DNA from: Actinomycetota bacterium
GTDB taxonomy: Bacteria; Actinomycetota; Thermoleophilia; Solirubrobacterales; Solirubrobacteraceae
Direction: 5' to 3'
Assembly (NCBI GenBank): GCA_005888335.1
Contig: VAWY01000080.1
Location: 1 to 7,832, forward strand
Length of the DNA: 7,832 nt
Below are positions 1 to 6,303 of the stretch, in pieces. Under the pieces are notes generated by a model. That model was given only the letters and a program-made list of their open reading frames with translations, was not told the origin of the DNA and made no database searches. Positions within the stretch are counted from its first letter, which is position 1; each line of letters opens with the position of its first letter. Both the position numbers and the translations under genes were made by a program.

Positions 1-365
1 TCAACCGGGCTGATTGCGACGAGCTCGGAGACGTAGCGGGCGCGGCGATCCTCCACGCCTTCGAGCTCCCCGAGCAGCTTCGCGATCGCCGGGGCGCCCT
101 CGGGTGCGTAGCGCGCCGACTGCAGGCCCGGGCGTCCGTCGAGCGCCGCGGCCTCGAGCCCGGAGTCCTCGCCAATCGTCCAACCATTGACGTGCCCGCG
201 GCCGAAGCGGGCCTTGCTGAGTGCGTTCTCGTAATACGTCGCGCCGCCCTCGTCGGGCCACGCCCCGGCCTCGAGCGGCTCGATCGACCAGCCGGGCAGC
301 AACACCTCGAGCTCGCGGGCCTTGTGCGCGTTGCGCGAGCACAAGGTCGCCGTTATTCGTTCCAC
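1..365 (-). CDS. rdgB: RdgB/HAM1 family non-canonical purine NTP pyrophosphatase, 3' end cut by window edge
   Basis: This enzyme hydrolyses dITP, ITP and XTP to the monophosphate plus pyrophosphate, keeping deaminated purines out of DNA and RNA; it is cytosolic. About 121 residues are visible of a family length near 200. The nucleotide-binding start (SRNAHKARELE, residues 9-19), the ENALSKAR motif, the EDSGLEAAALDGRPG core with the catalytic acidic residues, the SARYAPEG motif and DRRARYV all appear in family order. The chosen start is GTG at 365-363, giving MERITATLCSRNAHK; a GAGG (complement of 370-373) lies 4 bases upstream, a rather short spacing. The start overlaps the mgtC stop by 13 bases, so translational coupling is likely. 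It is the last visible gene of the murI-rph-mgtC-rdgB operon. The remaining C-terminal third lies beyond base 1. The family call is secure; the exact start is less so. Confidence 0.92.
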   Translation of the reverse strand, partial: MERITATLCSRNAHKARELEVLLPGWSIEPLEAGAWPDEGGATYYENALSKARFGRGHVNGWTIGEDSGLEAAALDGRPGLQSARYAPEGAPAIAKLLGELEGVEDRRARYVSELVAISPV

Positions 366-1057
366 CGCACCTCGAGCACGCCGTCGACCTCGCCCACGGC
401 TACGACGACGGCCGGCGCTTCGACGTCGTGCAGCTCGACGTCGGCGGCCACGCTGCGCCGGTCGCCCTCCTGCGCGATCTCGAGCGCGCGGACGCGCGCT
501 CCGCTGCGCTCGATCGCCTCGATCACGGCCCCGGGGCTGCCTCCGGCGGGGATTTCGACCAGCAGACGGTCGACCTCCGGCCGGTAGCGGTGGACGATCC
601 GGTACGCGACGATGCGCAGCGGGCCGAGGGTGAGCAGGGCGCCGACAGTGGAGATGACCGCGGCGCTGTAGTAGCCGGCGCCCGACGCCATCCCGATCGC
701 GGCGACGAGCCAAAGCGTCGCAGCGGTGGTGAGCCCGCGTACGGAGAGGCCTTGCCGGATGATCGCGCCGGCGCCGAGGAAGCCGATGCCGCTGACGATC
801 TGCGCGGCGATCCGTGTCGGGTCGGTGCGCACGAGCGAGCCGCCGTTCACGAGGAACTCGTGAAAGCCGTAGGCCGAGACGAGCGTGAAGAGCGCAGAGC
901 CTACGCAGACGACGAGGTGCGTCCGCAGCCCTGCTCCGCGCTCTCGCAGCTCGCGCTCCATCCCGATCGCGCCCCCGAGCACGGCGGCGACGGAGAGCCG
1001 CAGCAGCACGTGCGGCCAACCGAGCTCGGGGATCACGGCGAGATTAAGGGAATGCAA
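353..1057 (-). CDS. MgtC/SapB family membrane protein
   Basis: This is an integral membrane protein of the MgtC/SapB family; members are linked to Mg2+ limitation, acid survival and F-type ATPase modulation, but this one's role is unknown. With the chosen start it has 234 residues. The N-terminal hydrophobic domain (about 17-155) carries the hallmarks GMERELRERGAGLRTH (32-47), RIAAQIVSGIGFLGAGAI (82-99) and GLTTAATLW (108-116). A soluble, ACT-like C-terminal domain (about 163-234) follows, as in full-length MgtC. The start is uncertain: TTG at 1057-1055 has an excellent AGGAAGAGG (complement of 1067-1075) 9 bases upstream and overlaps rph by 14 bases. GTG at 1036 is just after the rph stop but has no ribosome binding site. 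An in-frame ATG at 1111 would add 18 basic residues and overlap rph by 68 bases. It sits between rph and rdgB. Confidence 0.92.
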   Translation of the reverse strand: MHSLNLAVIPELGWPHVLLRLSVAAVLGGAIGMERELRERGAGLRTHLVVCVGSALFTLVSAYGFHEFLVNGGSLVRTDPTRIAAQIVSGIGFLGAGAIIRQGLSVRGLTTAATLWLVAAIGMASGAGYYSAAVISTVGALLTLGPLRIVAYRIVHRYRPEVDRLLVEIPAGGSPGAVIEAIERSGARVRALEIAQEGDRRSVAADVELHDVEAPAVVVAVGEVDGVLEVRWNE

Positions 1058-1757
1058 CGGACGCCGCCTCTTCCTGGATGTCGCTGATCTGCACGATCCC
1101 GGCTTCGGCAAGCACGAGCAGCTCGTCGAGCGTCGCGCGGGTGAACGGATCGCGCTCCGCCGTCGCCTGCACCTCGATCAGCCTGCCGTCGCCGGTCATG
1201 ACGACGTTCATGTCCGTGTCGGCACTCGAGTCCTCGGCGTAGTCGAGGTCGAGCATCGGCACGCCGTCGACGACGCCGACCGACACGGCGGCGACCGAGT
1301 CGGCGAACGCCTTCGACAGTCCGAAGCGGTCGAGAGCGCGCCGGCCGGCCACGTACGCACCGCAGATCGCGGCACAGCGCGTGCCGCCGTCCGCCTGCAG
1401 CACGTCGCAGTCGAGCCAGAGCGTGCGCTCGCCGAGCGCTCGAAAGTCGACGACGGCGCGCACCGCGCGCCCGATCAGCCGCTGGATCTCGACCGTCCGT
1501 CCCTGCTGTTTCCCGCGCGACGCCTCACGCTCGACGCGGTCGCCTGTCGAGGCCGGCAGCAGCGAGTACTCGGCGGTGATCCAACCCCGGCCCTGATTCC
1601 GCAGCCAGCGCGGCACCTCTTCCTGCACCATCGCCGTACACAGCACCTTCGTCTTGCCCTGTGTGATCAGCGCGGAGCCGTGCGGGTTCTCGAGATAGTC
1701 CGGCTCGATCGTGAGCACGCGGAGCTGATCGGGCTTCCGACCGTCGCCGCGGCTCAC
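1044..1757 (-). CDS. rph: Ribonuclease PH (phosphorolytic 3'-5' exoribonuclease)
   Basis: RNase PH removes 3'-trailing nucleotides from tRNA precursors and other RNAs, using phosphate as attacking group and releasing nucleoside diphosphates. It is a hexameric cytosolic enzyme. The 237 residues are full length for the family. Visible signatures are RGDGRKPDQLR (3-13), GKTKVLCTAMVQEEVP (34-49), GWITAEYSLLP (58-68), the phosphate-binding GRTVEIQRLIGR (86-97), DCDVLQADGGTR (116-127) and the metal-binding acidic motif LDLDYAEDSSADTDMN (169-184). The start is GTG at 1757-1755. It overlaps the murI stop in a GTGA arrangement and is preceded by AAGGAG (complement of 1765-1770) at 7-base spacing. The gene is second in the minus-strand operon. 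The GTRCAAICG stretch has cysteines where Thr is more usual, with no obvious catalytic consequence. Confidence 0.97.
   Translation of the reverse strand: MSRGDGRKPDQLRVLTIEPDYLENPHGSALITQGKTKVLCTAMVQEEVPRWLRNQGRGWITAEYSLLPASTGDRVEREASRGKQQGRTVEIQRLIGRAVRAVVDFRALGERTLWLDCDVLQADGGTRCAAICGAYVAGRRALDRFGLSKAFADSVAAVSVGVVDGVPMLDLDYAEDSSADTDMNVVMTGDGRLIEVQATAERDPFTRATLDELLVLAEAGIVQISDIQEEAASVAFP
1067..1075 (-). promoter_or_regulatory. Ribosome binding site supporting the TTG start of mgtC
   Basis: On the minus strand this reads AGGAAGAGG, a strong match to the anti-16S tail, 9 bases before the TTG at 1057-1055. It lies inside the last codons of rph. It is the main reason for preferring TTG over the later GTG at 1036, which has only a CTTAATCTCGCC-type leader before it. 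Confidence 0.55.
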
Positions 1758-2575
1758 GCGACAGCTCCTTCTAGCCGGGCGAGCGTCACGTGCTCGACGT
1801 CGCCGATCGGCAGTTGCAGGAACCGCCGGCCCATCTCCCGGAACGCGCCGGGATCGCCCGTCGTGAGGAACCGGTATGCGCCCTCACGCGCAGCGTCGTT
1901 CTCGATGCCCTTGCGGGTGAGCGTCTCAGCCACCTCGCGTGCAGTCTCCTCCGCGGAGAAGACGAGCGTCACGTCGCGGCCGAACACGCGCTGCAGCATC
2001 GGGCGGATCAGTGGATAGTGCGTGCAGCCGAGGATGACGGTGTCGACCCGTTCGAGCTTGAACGGCGCGGCGTACTGCCGGACCGCCCTCTCGGTGGCCT
2101 CGCCGTACGGATCGTCGCCTTCGATCAGCGGCACGAGGTCCGGACACGCGACGGAGATGAACGTGACGCCCGCGTCGAGTGTGCGGATGAGCTCGGCGTA
2201 GCGACCTCCATCGACCGTCGCCTGGGTCGCGAGCAGCCCGATGCGGCGGTTGCGCGTCGCCTGAACAGCGGCGTGCGCCTCCGGCGTGATCACGCCGATC
2301 ACCGGCACATCGAGCTCTTCCTGAAGCTGCGGAAGCGCCGCAGACGTGGCCGCATTGCACGCGACGAGGATCAGCTTCACGTCCTGCTCCTGGAGGAACC
2401 CTCCGATCTCGCGCGCGAAGCGGCGAATCTCGGCGAGCGGGCGCGGCCCGTACGGCAGCCGGGCGTGGTCGCCGAGATAGACGAAATCCTCGTGCGGCAT
2501 CGTCACGAGGCACTCGTGGAGAACGGTGAGCCCTCCGACTCCGGAATCGAAGACGCCGATCGGGCGCGGATCCAT
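1754..2575 (-). CDS. murI: Glutamate racemase
   Basis: This enzyme interconverts L- and D-glutamate without a cofactor, supplying D-Glu for the peptidoglycan stem peptide; it is cytosolic. At 273 residues it has the usual length. The N-terminal FDSGVGGLTVL (9-19) holds catalytic-site Asp10 and Ser11. The first catalytic cysteine is Cys73 in ACNAATSAAL, and the second is Cys184 in GCTHYPLI with His186 beside it. The substrate-binding loop reads GDHARLPYG, where many homologues have GDTARxPYG. The start is ATG at 2575-2573, giving MDPRPIGVFDSG. An in-frame upstream ATG at 2683 would add 36 non-homologous residues and run into the divergent hydrolase gene, so it is rejected. There is no Shine-Dalgarno sequence before the ATG, but a TAAGAT -10-like box lies just upstream, which fits a leaderless transcript. 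It is the first gene of the minus-strand operon. Confidence 0.97.
   Translation of the reverse strand: MDPRPIGVFDSGVGGLTVLHECLVTMPHEDFVYLGDHARLPYGPRPLAEIRRFAREIGGFLQEQDVKLILVACNAATSAALPQLQEELDVPVIGVITPEAHAAVQATRNRRIGLLATQATVDGGRYAELIRTLDAGVTFISVACPDLVPLIEGDDPYGEATERAVRQYAAPFKLERVDTVILGCTHYPLIRPMLQRVFGRDVTLVFSAEETAREVAETLTRKGIENDAAREGAYRFLTTGDPGAFREMGRRFLQLPIGDVEHVTLARLEGAVA
1765..1770 (-). promoter_or_regulatory. Ribosome binding site fixing the GTG start of rph
   Basis: On the minus strand this is AAGGAG, 7 bases before the GTG at 1757-1755, and it lies within the 3' end of murI. Together with the 4-base GTGA overlap it fixes the rph start and suggests coupled translation with murI. Confidence 0.7.
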
Positions 2576-2613
2576 GGCGGTGATCTTAGAACCGGGATAG
2601 CCTGTCGTCGGAC
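2576..2613. promoter_or_regulatory. 38-base divergent intergenic region between murI and the hydrolase operon, putative back-to-back promoters
   Basis: Both operons read outward from this gap, so start signals for both must lie in or next to it. On the minus strand TAAGAT (complement of 2583-2588) sits 7 bases before the murI ATG, a good -10 spacing for a leaderless message; a weak CCGACG-type -35 falls 17 bases further out, inside the hydrolase signal-peptide codons. On the plus strand TAGCCT at 2598-2603 is 10 bases before the GTG start of the hydrolase, again suiting a leaderless transcript, with only a poor -35 near 2575-2580. Neither start has a Shine-Dalgarno sequence. The boxes are matched by eye, so the individual promoter calls are weak. 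Confidence 0.35.
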
Positions 2614-4011
2614 GTGGGTCGTCGCGCCGCACTGCTTGCAGCTCTTGCGCTCCTCGTCGGGGCCGGGTCTGCGCGCGCAGCAACGCCGCTCCAGCTGACG
2701 ATCCCGGCGGGCGACGGCGCGAAGCTCGCCTGCTCGCTCGTCCTGCCCGACGGAACGGCGCCGAGCGGCGGCTGGCCCGCCGTGATGCTCTTCCACGGGC
2801 TCGGCGGCAAGCATCAGGACCTGGAGCCGCTCGCGACGCAGTTCCTCGCGCCGGGGGGCTACGCGACGCTCGAGTGCGACGCGCGCGGCCACGGCGCCTC
2901 CGAGGGGCTATTCGGCCTGGATGGGCCGCGTGACGTCCAGGACACGCGAGAGCTGTTTGCCTGGCTTACCGCACGCGCCGACGTCTCGGACACCGTGATC
3001 GGCGCCCTCGGGATCTCGCTTGGCGGCGGCGCCGTGTGGAACGCGGCGACGGGCGGCGTACCGTTCAAGGCGATCGTCCCGGTGATCACGTGGACGAACC
3101 TCGCCACGGCGCTCGCACCGCAGGGGCTCTCGAAGTCGGGCCTCGTCTCGCTCCTCGCGGCGCTCGTCCCCGAAAGCCGGTGGGACCCCGAGCTCGCCGC
3201 CGCCAAGTCATCGCTTGTCACGAGCACGAACATGGCAACCGTGAACACGCTCGCCGCAAGCCGCTCGCCGATCTCGAAGCTCTCGTCGCTCCAGACGCCG
3301 ACCCTGATGATCCAGGGGCGCCGCGACTTCCTCTTCGACATCGACCAGGCACTCGCCGCGTACAAGGCGTTGAAGGGCCCGAAGCGGCTCTACGTCGGCG
3401 ACCTCGGCCACGCGCCCGGCGGCTCGCCCGCGACAGCTCCCGACGCGGCAACGTACTGGGGCGAGGCGGTCAAATGGTTCGATCGCTTCTTGAAGGGGGC
3501 GGCGAACGGGATCGACAAGTCCGTCGTCGAGCTCGGCCACGATCCCTACGACGCCAAGACGACGACCTACGCCGCCCCGCCGGCGACGAAGGTCGCTTCG
3601 GTGACGCTCCCCGGCTCGACGACGATGGCGGGTGCGACGGGCAAAGTCGTTCGCGGCGCGCGCCTCACCGGCGGCCCGCATGAAACCTTCGGCGTCACCA
3701 CCGTCGTCGTGCGTTACTCGGATGCAAAGAGCTGGGATCGGCTCGTCGCCGTCCTCGCCGCCGGGCCAACGCCGATCACCGTGGGCGGCGTGAAGCTGAA
3801 CGCGGCTGCCGGGACGGCGACGATCAAGCTGATGAACCAGGCGCTTCGCGTCCCGTCGGGTACGAAGCTGACGCTCTACCTCGCTTCGACGTCGCTGGCG
3901 CAGAGCCCGGCGAACGCGCTGTATCTCGCGGCAGTCGCGCCCGAGGCGCAGATCACGATCGGCCGCGTCACGCTGAAGGTCTCGAAGCTGACGAAGGCGG
4001 TCTCCCGCTGA
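2614..4011 (+). CDS. Exported CocE/X-Pro dipeptidyl-peptidase-type alpha/beta hydrolase
   Basis: This is a predicted secreted serine hydrolase (ester or peptide bond) of 465 residues; the substrate is unknown. A Sec-type signal peptide (GRRAALLAALALLVGAGSARA) occupies about 2-22. The alpha/beta hydrolase core (about 25-295) shows the oxyanion-region FHGLGG (60-65), DARGHGASEG (89-98), the nucleophile elbow GISLGG with Ser135, a likely acid Asp238 in QGRRDFLFD, and the catalytic His266 in GDLGHAPGG. A beta-rich C-terminal region (about 325-465) resembles the jelly-roll domain of X-Pro dipeptidyl-peptidases and cocaine esterase (PepX_C). The start is GTG at 2614; the frame is closed upstream by a stop at 2587. 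The promoter gap is very short and there is no Shine-Dalgarno sequence. The stop codon overlaps the proposed start of the binding-protein gene. It could equally be a dienelactone-hydrolase-like or lipase-like enzyme; peptidase specificity is not shown. Confidence 0.9.
   Translation: MGRRAALLAALALLVGAGSARAATPLQLTIPAGDGAKLACSLVLPDGTAPSGGWPAVMLFHGLGGKHQDLEPLATQFLAPGGYATLECDARGHGASEGLFGLDGPRDVQDTRELFAWLTARADVSDTVIGALGISLGGGAVWNAATGGVPFKAIVPVITWTNLATALAPQGLSKSGLVSLLAALVPESRWDPELAAAKSSLVTSTNMATVNTLAASRSPISKLSSLQTPTLMIQGRRDFLFDIDQALAAYKALKGPKRLYVGDLGHAPGGSPATAPDAATYWGEAVKWFDRFLKGAANGIDKSVVELGHDPYDAKTTTYAAPPATKVASVTLPGSTTMAGATGKVVRGARLTGGPHETFGVTTVVVRYSDAKSWDRLVAVLAAGPTPITVGGVKLNAAAGTATIKLMNQALRVPSGTKLTLYLASTSLAQSPANALYLAAVAPEAQITIGRVTLKVSKLTKAVSR
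3993..4011 (+). promoter_or_regulatory. Ribosome binding site and CTGA stop/start overlap for the binding-protein gene
   Basis: GAAGGCGG at 3993-4000 is followed 7 bases later by CTG (4008-4010), whose last two bases plus the next A form the hydrolase TGA stop (4009-4011). The geometry matches ordinary ATGA/GTGA coupled overlaps, with CTG as a rare initiation codon. The alternative is initiation at TTG 4044, which has no comparable ribosome binding site. Confidence 0.45.
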
Positions 4012-5216
4012 CTCGCATCCTCCTTGCGCTCGCGGGGGCGGCCTTGCTCGCGGTTCCTGCCGCCGGCGCGGGCCGGGTCGAGACGCCGGGCCTGACGAAG
4101 ACGCAGATTCTCCTCGGCGCGACGGGCCCGCTCACCGGCGCCGAATCGCAGTACCAGCCGACGCTGAGCGGTGCGAAGGCGTACTTCGACTACGTCAATG
4201 CGCACGGCGGCGTCAACGGCCGGAAGATCGTCTACCAGATCGAGGACGACCAGTACGACCCGGCCAAGACCGTCCCGCTGACGCAGAAGCTCGTCGAGCA
4301 GGATCGGGTGTTCGCGATCTTCAACTCGATCGGCACCGAGCATGCGCTGGCGGTCCGCGACTACCTGAACGAGAAGAAGGTGCCGCAGCTCTTCGTCGGC
4401 AGCGGCGCAGCGGTGATCGGCGCGCAGCGCGCGAAGTATCCGTGGACGATCGGGCTGCTGCCGAGCTTCGAGGGCGAAGGACTCATCTACGGGCGCCTGA
4501 TCGCGAAGAGCCGACCGAAGGCAAAGATCGCGGTCCTCTACGAGAACGACGAGTACGGCAACGAGCTCCTCGCGGGCTTGAGGCGGGGCCTTGGCGCGAA
4601 GGCGGGCCAGATCGTGTCGACTCAGGCGTACGCGCTCCTCGACACGTCGGTCATTTCGCAGGTGACGCAGTTGAAGGCGTCGGGTGCCGACACCTTCGTC
4701 ATCTTCGCGCTGCCGAAGCAGGCGATCCAGGCGTTCGTCGCGGCGGACAAGCTGGGCTGGAAGCCGGCCGAGTACGTGACGTCGGTGTCGATCGATCCGG
4801 CGGTGATGCAGATCGTGCACCTGAACACGACGCCGCAGACCGGCACCGGCGCGACCTCGACGGCGTTCCTGCACGACCCCACCAACCCGACGCAGAAGCG
4901 TTCGGCGGGCGTGAAGCTCTACCTCCAGATCATGAAGCGCTACCTGCCGCGCGAGGACCCCAAGGCGGTCGCGCACATCTACGGAATGATGGCCGCGTAC
5001 ACGATGGTCGAGGCGCTGAAGCAGGCGGGCAAGAACCCGACGCGCGCGAGCCTGCTGCGCGCCGCGCAGCACCTGAACGTCACGAATCCGTTCCTGCTCC
5101 CGGGGCTGAAAGTGACGACCACCCCGGCGAACTACTTCCCGATTGGAAAGACGTATCTCGTGCGCTACCTGAACGGTTACTGGAACGTGCTCGGCAAGCC
5201 CCTGACGACGTCATAG
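4008..5216 (+). CDS. ABC transporter substrate-binding protein, branched-chain amino acid (LivK/Peripla_BP_6) type
   Basis: This is a predicted extracytoplasmic type I periplasmic-binding-fold protein for amino acids or similar small solutes. Family traits are ILLGATGPLTGAESQY near the mature N-terminus, GAKAYFDYVNAHGGVNGRKI, the DDQYDP segment, LYENDEYGNELLAGLRRGLG at the second lobe, and a C-terminal YGMMAAYTMVEALKQAG helix. The chosen start is CTG at 4008, giving MTRILLALAGAALLAVPAAGA as a complete signal peptide and 402 residues. GAAGGCGG (3993-4000) precedes it at good spacing and the overlap with the hydrolase stop is CTGA. The only conventional in-frame start is TTG at 4044, which would cut away the signal peptide's basic N-terminus and most of its hydrophobic core. 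The protein contains no cysteine, so it is not a lipoprotein. No permease or ATPase genes lie in the window. The family call is strong; the ligand and the start are uncertain. Confidence 0.92.
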   Translation: MTRILLALAGAALLAVPAAGAGRVETPGLTKTQILLGATGPLTGAESQYQPTLSGAKAYFDYVNAHGGVNGRKIVYQIEDDQYDPAKTVPLTQKLVEQDRVFAIFNSIGTEHALAVRDYLNEKKVPQLFVGSGAAVIGAQRAKYPWTIGLLPSFEGEGLIYGRLIAKSRPKAKIAVLYENDEYGNELLAGLRRGLGAKAGQIVSTQAYALLDTSVISQVTQLKASGADTFVIFALPKQAIQAFVAADKLGWKPAEYVTSVSIDPAVMQIVHLNTTPQTGTGATSTAFLHDPTNPTQKRSAGVKLYLQIMKRYLPREDPKAVAHIYGMMAAYTMVEALKQAGKNPTRASLLRAAQHLNVTNPFLLPGLKVTTTPANYFPIGKTYLVRYLNGYWNVLGKPLTTS

Positions 5217-5222
5217 AAAGGA
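5217..5222 (+). promoter_or_regulatory. Ribosome binding site of the secreted-protein gene
   Basis: AAAGGA lies directly after the TAG stop of the binding-protein gene and 7 bases before the ATG at 5230. It supports both the start choice and cotranscription with the upstream gene. Confidence 0.65.
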
Positions 5223-5229
5223 CAGCCGT

Positions 5230-6294
5230 ATGAAGAGACCCTTGCGCGCGGTGCTCGTCGCCGCAGCCGTGCTCGCAACGTTCGTCTTCGCGAACGCCGC
5301 ACTCGCCGCGAACACCGCTTCGGTCGCCGTCTCGCATACACCGATGGTGCTGGCGGGATCGCAGTCGACCACCATTCACGTCACCATCCCGCAAGCGACC
5401 GATCCGATGGCCGCGATCAACATCTTCGTGCCGAGCGGCTACGGGGCGAAGGTCGACCAGGCCGCCGGCACGAATATCGGCAGCGTCGAGGCAACCGCGC
5501 TCTCGCGTGACACGGGCCTGACGCTGCCGCTGAGCGGCACGGTGACGACGGACAATCCCGCTGCGCACACGACCGACCCGTGCTCGCCGGGGACGAACGC
5601 AGCCGTCTGGATGCTCAACCTCTCGGTAGCCGGACAGACGCTCGCCGTGCCGCTGTACGTGAATCCGACGTCGGGGGCGGCCACCGCGCTCGGCGCGTAC
5701 AACCTGAAGATCTGCCTCCCGCCGCCGGACGTTCCCATCGGCACCCCGGGGCGGGCGTTCCAGGGCGCACAGGTCCTGGACGCGAAGTTCACGGTGAACG
5801 GGATCCTCACGACGCCGACCGCCGCCGGCGTGCCTCGCTGGGAGACGCTCTTCACCCCGTACAACCCGGGCAAGGGCACGCCGAACCTCGTGGGCACGTT
5901 CGAGACACGGGCCTTCGTCCCGCTGCCGATCGTCCTCGGTCTGCAGGCGAAGTACAACAAGAAGACGAGGGTCTACACCCTTACCGGCAAGCTGACCGAA
6001 GGCGGTCAGCCGGTCTCCGGCACCTCCGTGGCGATCGCCCGCGGCGCCACCGCGGCGGGCGTCAAGAAGGTGGCGTCGGCGACCACCGGTGCGACCGGGA
6101 GCTTCAAGAACACAGGCAAGCTGAAGCCGAGGAAGACGACCTTCTTCCAGGCGACGGCGTCCGCCGCCGAACGGGACTACACCGCCACGGGCTGCCAGAG
6201 CCCGCTGCCGGCGACCGTCGCTCCCGCCGGCTGCGTGAGTGCGACCCTGTCGCCGTGGACCGCGAAGAGCGCCACGGTTCGCATCAAGTCGTAG
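5230..6294 (+). CDS. Secreted two-domain protein of unknown function
   Basis: I do not recognise a named family for the whole protein. It has 354 residues and a clear Sec signal peptide (MKRPLRAVLVAAAVLATFVF, cleavage likely after ALA at 27). The first domain (about 28-235) is beta-rich, with Cys118 in DPCSPG and Cys162 in KICLPP, a pair that could form a disulfide. The second (about 236-354) resembles a bacterial Ig-like or carboxypeptidase-regulatory-like beta-sandwich: it opens with YTLTGKLTEGGQPVSGTSVAI, contains a TTGATGSFKNTGKL strand pair, and has a second cysteine pair, Cys322 and Cys335. There are no transmembrane anchor, sortase motif or catalytic signature. It starts 13 bases after the binding-protein stop with its own AAAGGA, so it is probably the third gene of the exported-protein operon. 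A surface or cell-envelope binding role is only an inference. Confidence 0.85.
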   Translation: MKRPLRAVLVAAAVLATFVFANAALAANTASVAVSHTPMVLAGSQSTTIHVTIPQATDPMAAINIFVPSGYGAKVDQAAGTNIGSVEATALSRDTGLTLPLSGTVTTDNPAAHTTDPCSPGTNAAVWMLNLSVAGQTLAVPLYVNPTSGAATALGAYNLKICLPPPDVPIGTPGRAFQGAQVLDAKFTVNGILTTPTAAGVPRWETLFTPYNPGKGTPNLVGTFETRAFVPLPIVLGLQAKYNKKTRVYTLTGKLTEGGQPVSGTSVAIARGATAAGVKKVASATTGATGSFKNTGKLKPRKTTFFQATASAAERDYTATGCQSPLPATVAPAGCVSATLSPWTAKSATVRIKS

Positions 6295-6303
6295 CGAGCA
6301 TCG

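Noticed and set aside
221..1087. Plus-strand open frame opposite mgtC and rdgB
   Set aside because: The Asp/Arg/Ala-rich translation has no motifs, and it is antisense to well-recognised genes.
1058..1111. ATG start for mgtC at 1111
   Set aside because: It would overlap rph by 68 bases and add a basic leader unlike MgtC proteins; TTG at 1057 has a strong ribosome binding site.
2576..2683. Earlier ATG start for murI at 2683
   Set aside because: It adds 36 residues with no family similarity and runs antisense into the hydrolase signal-peptide codons; MDPRPIGVFDSG at 2575 fits the family.
3876..5072. Long open frame (398 codons) on the minus strand opposite the binding-protein gene
   Set aside because: Its Arg/Leu/Val-rich low-complexity translation is the usual antisense shadow of a high-G+C gene, and the plus strand encodes a clear LivK-type protein.
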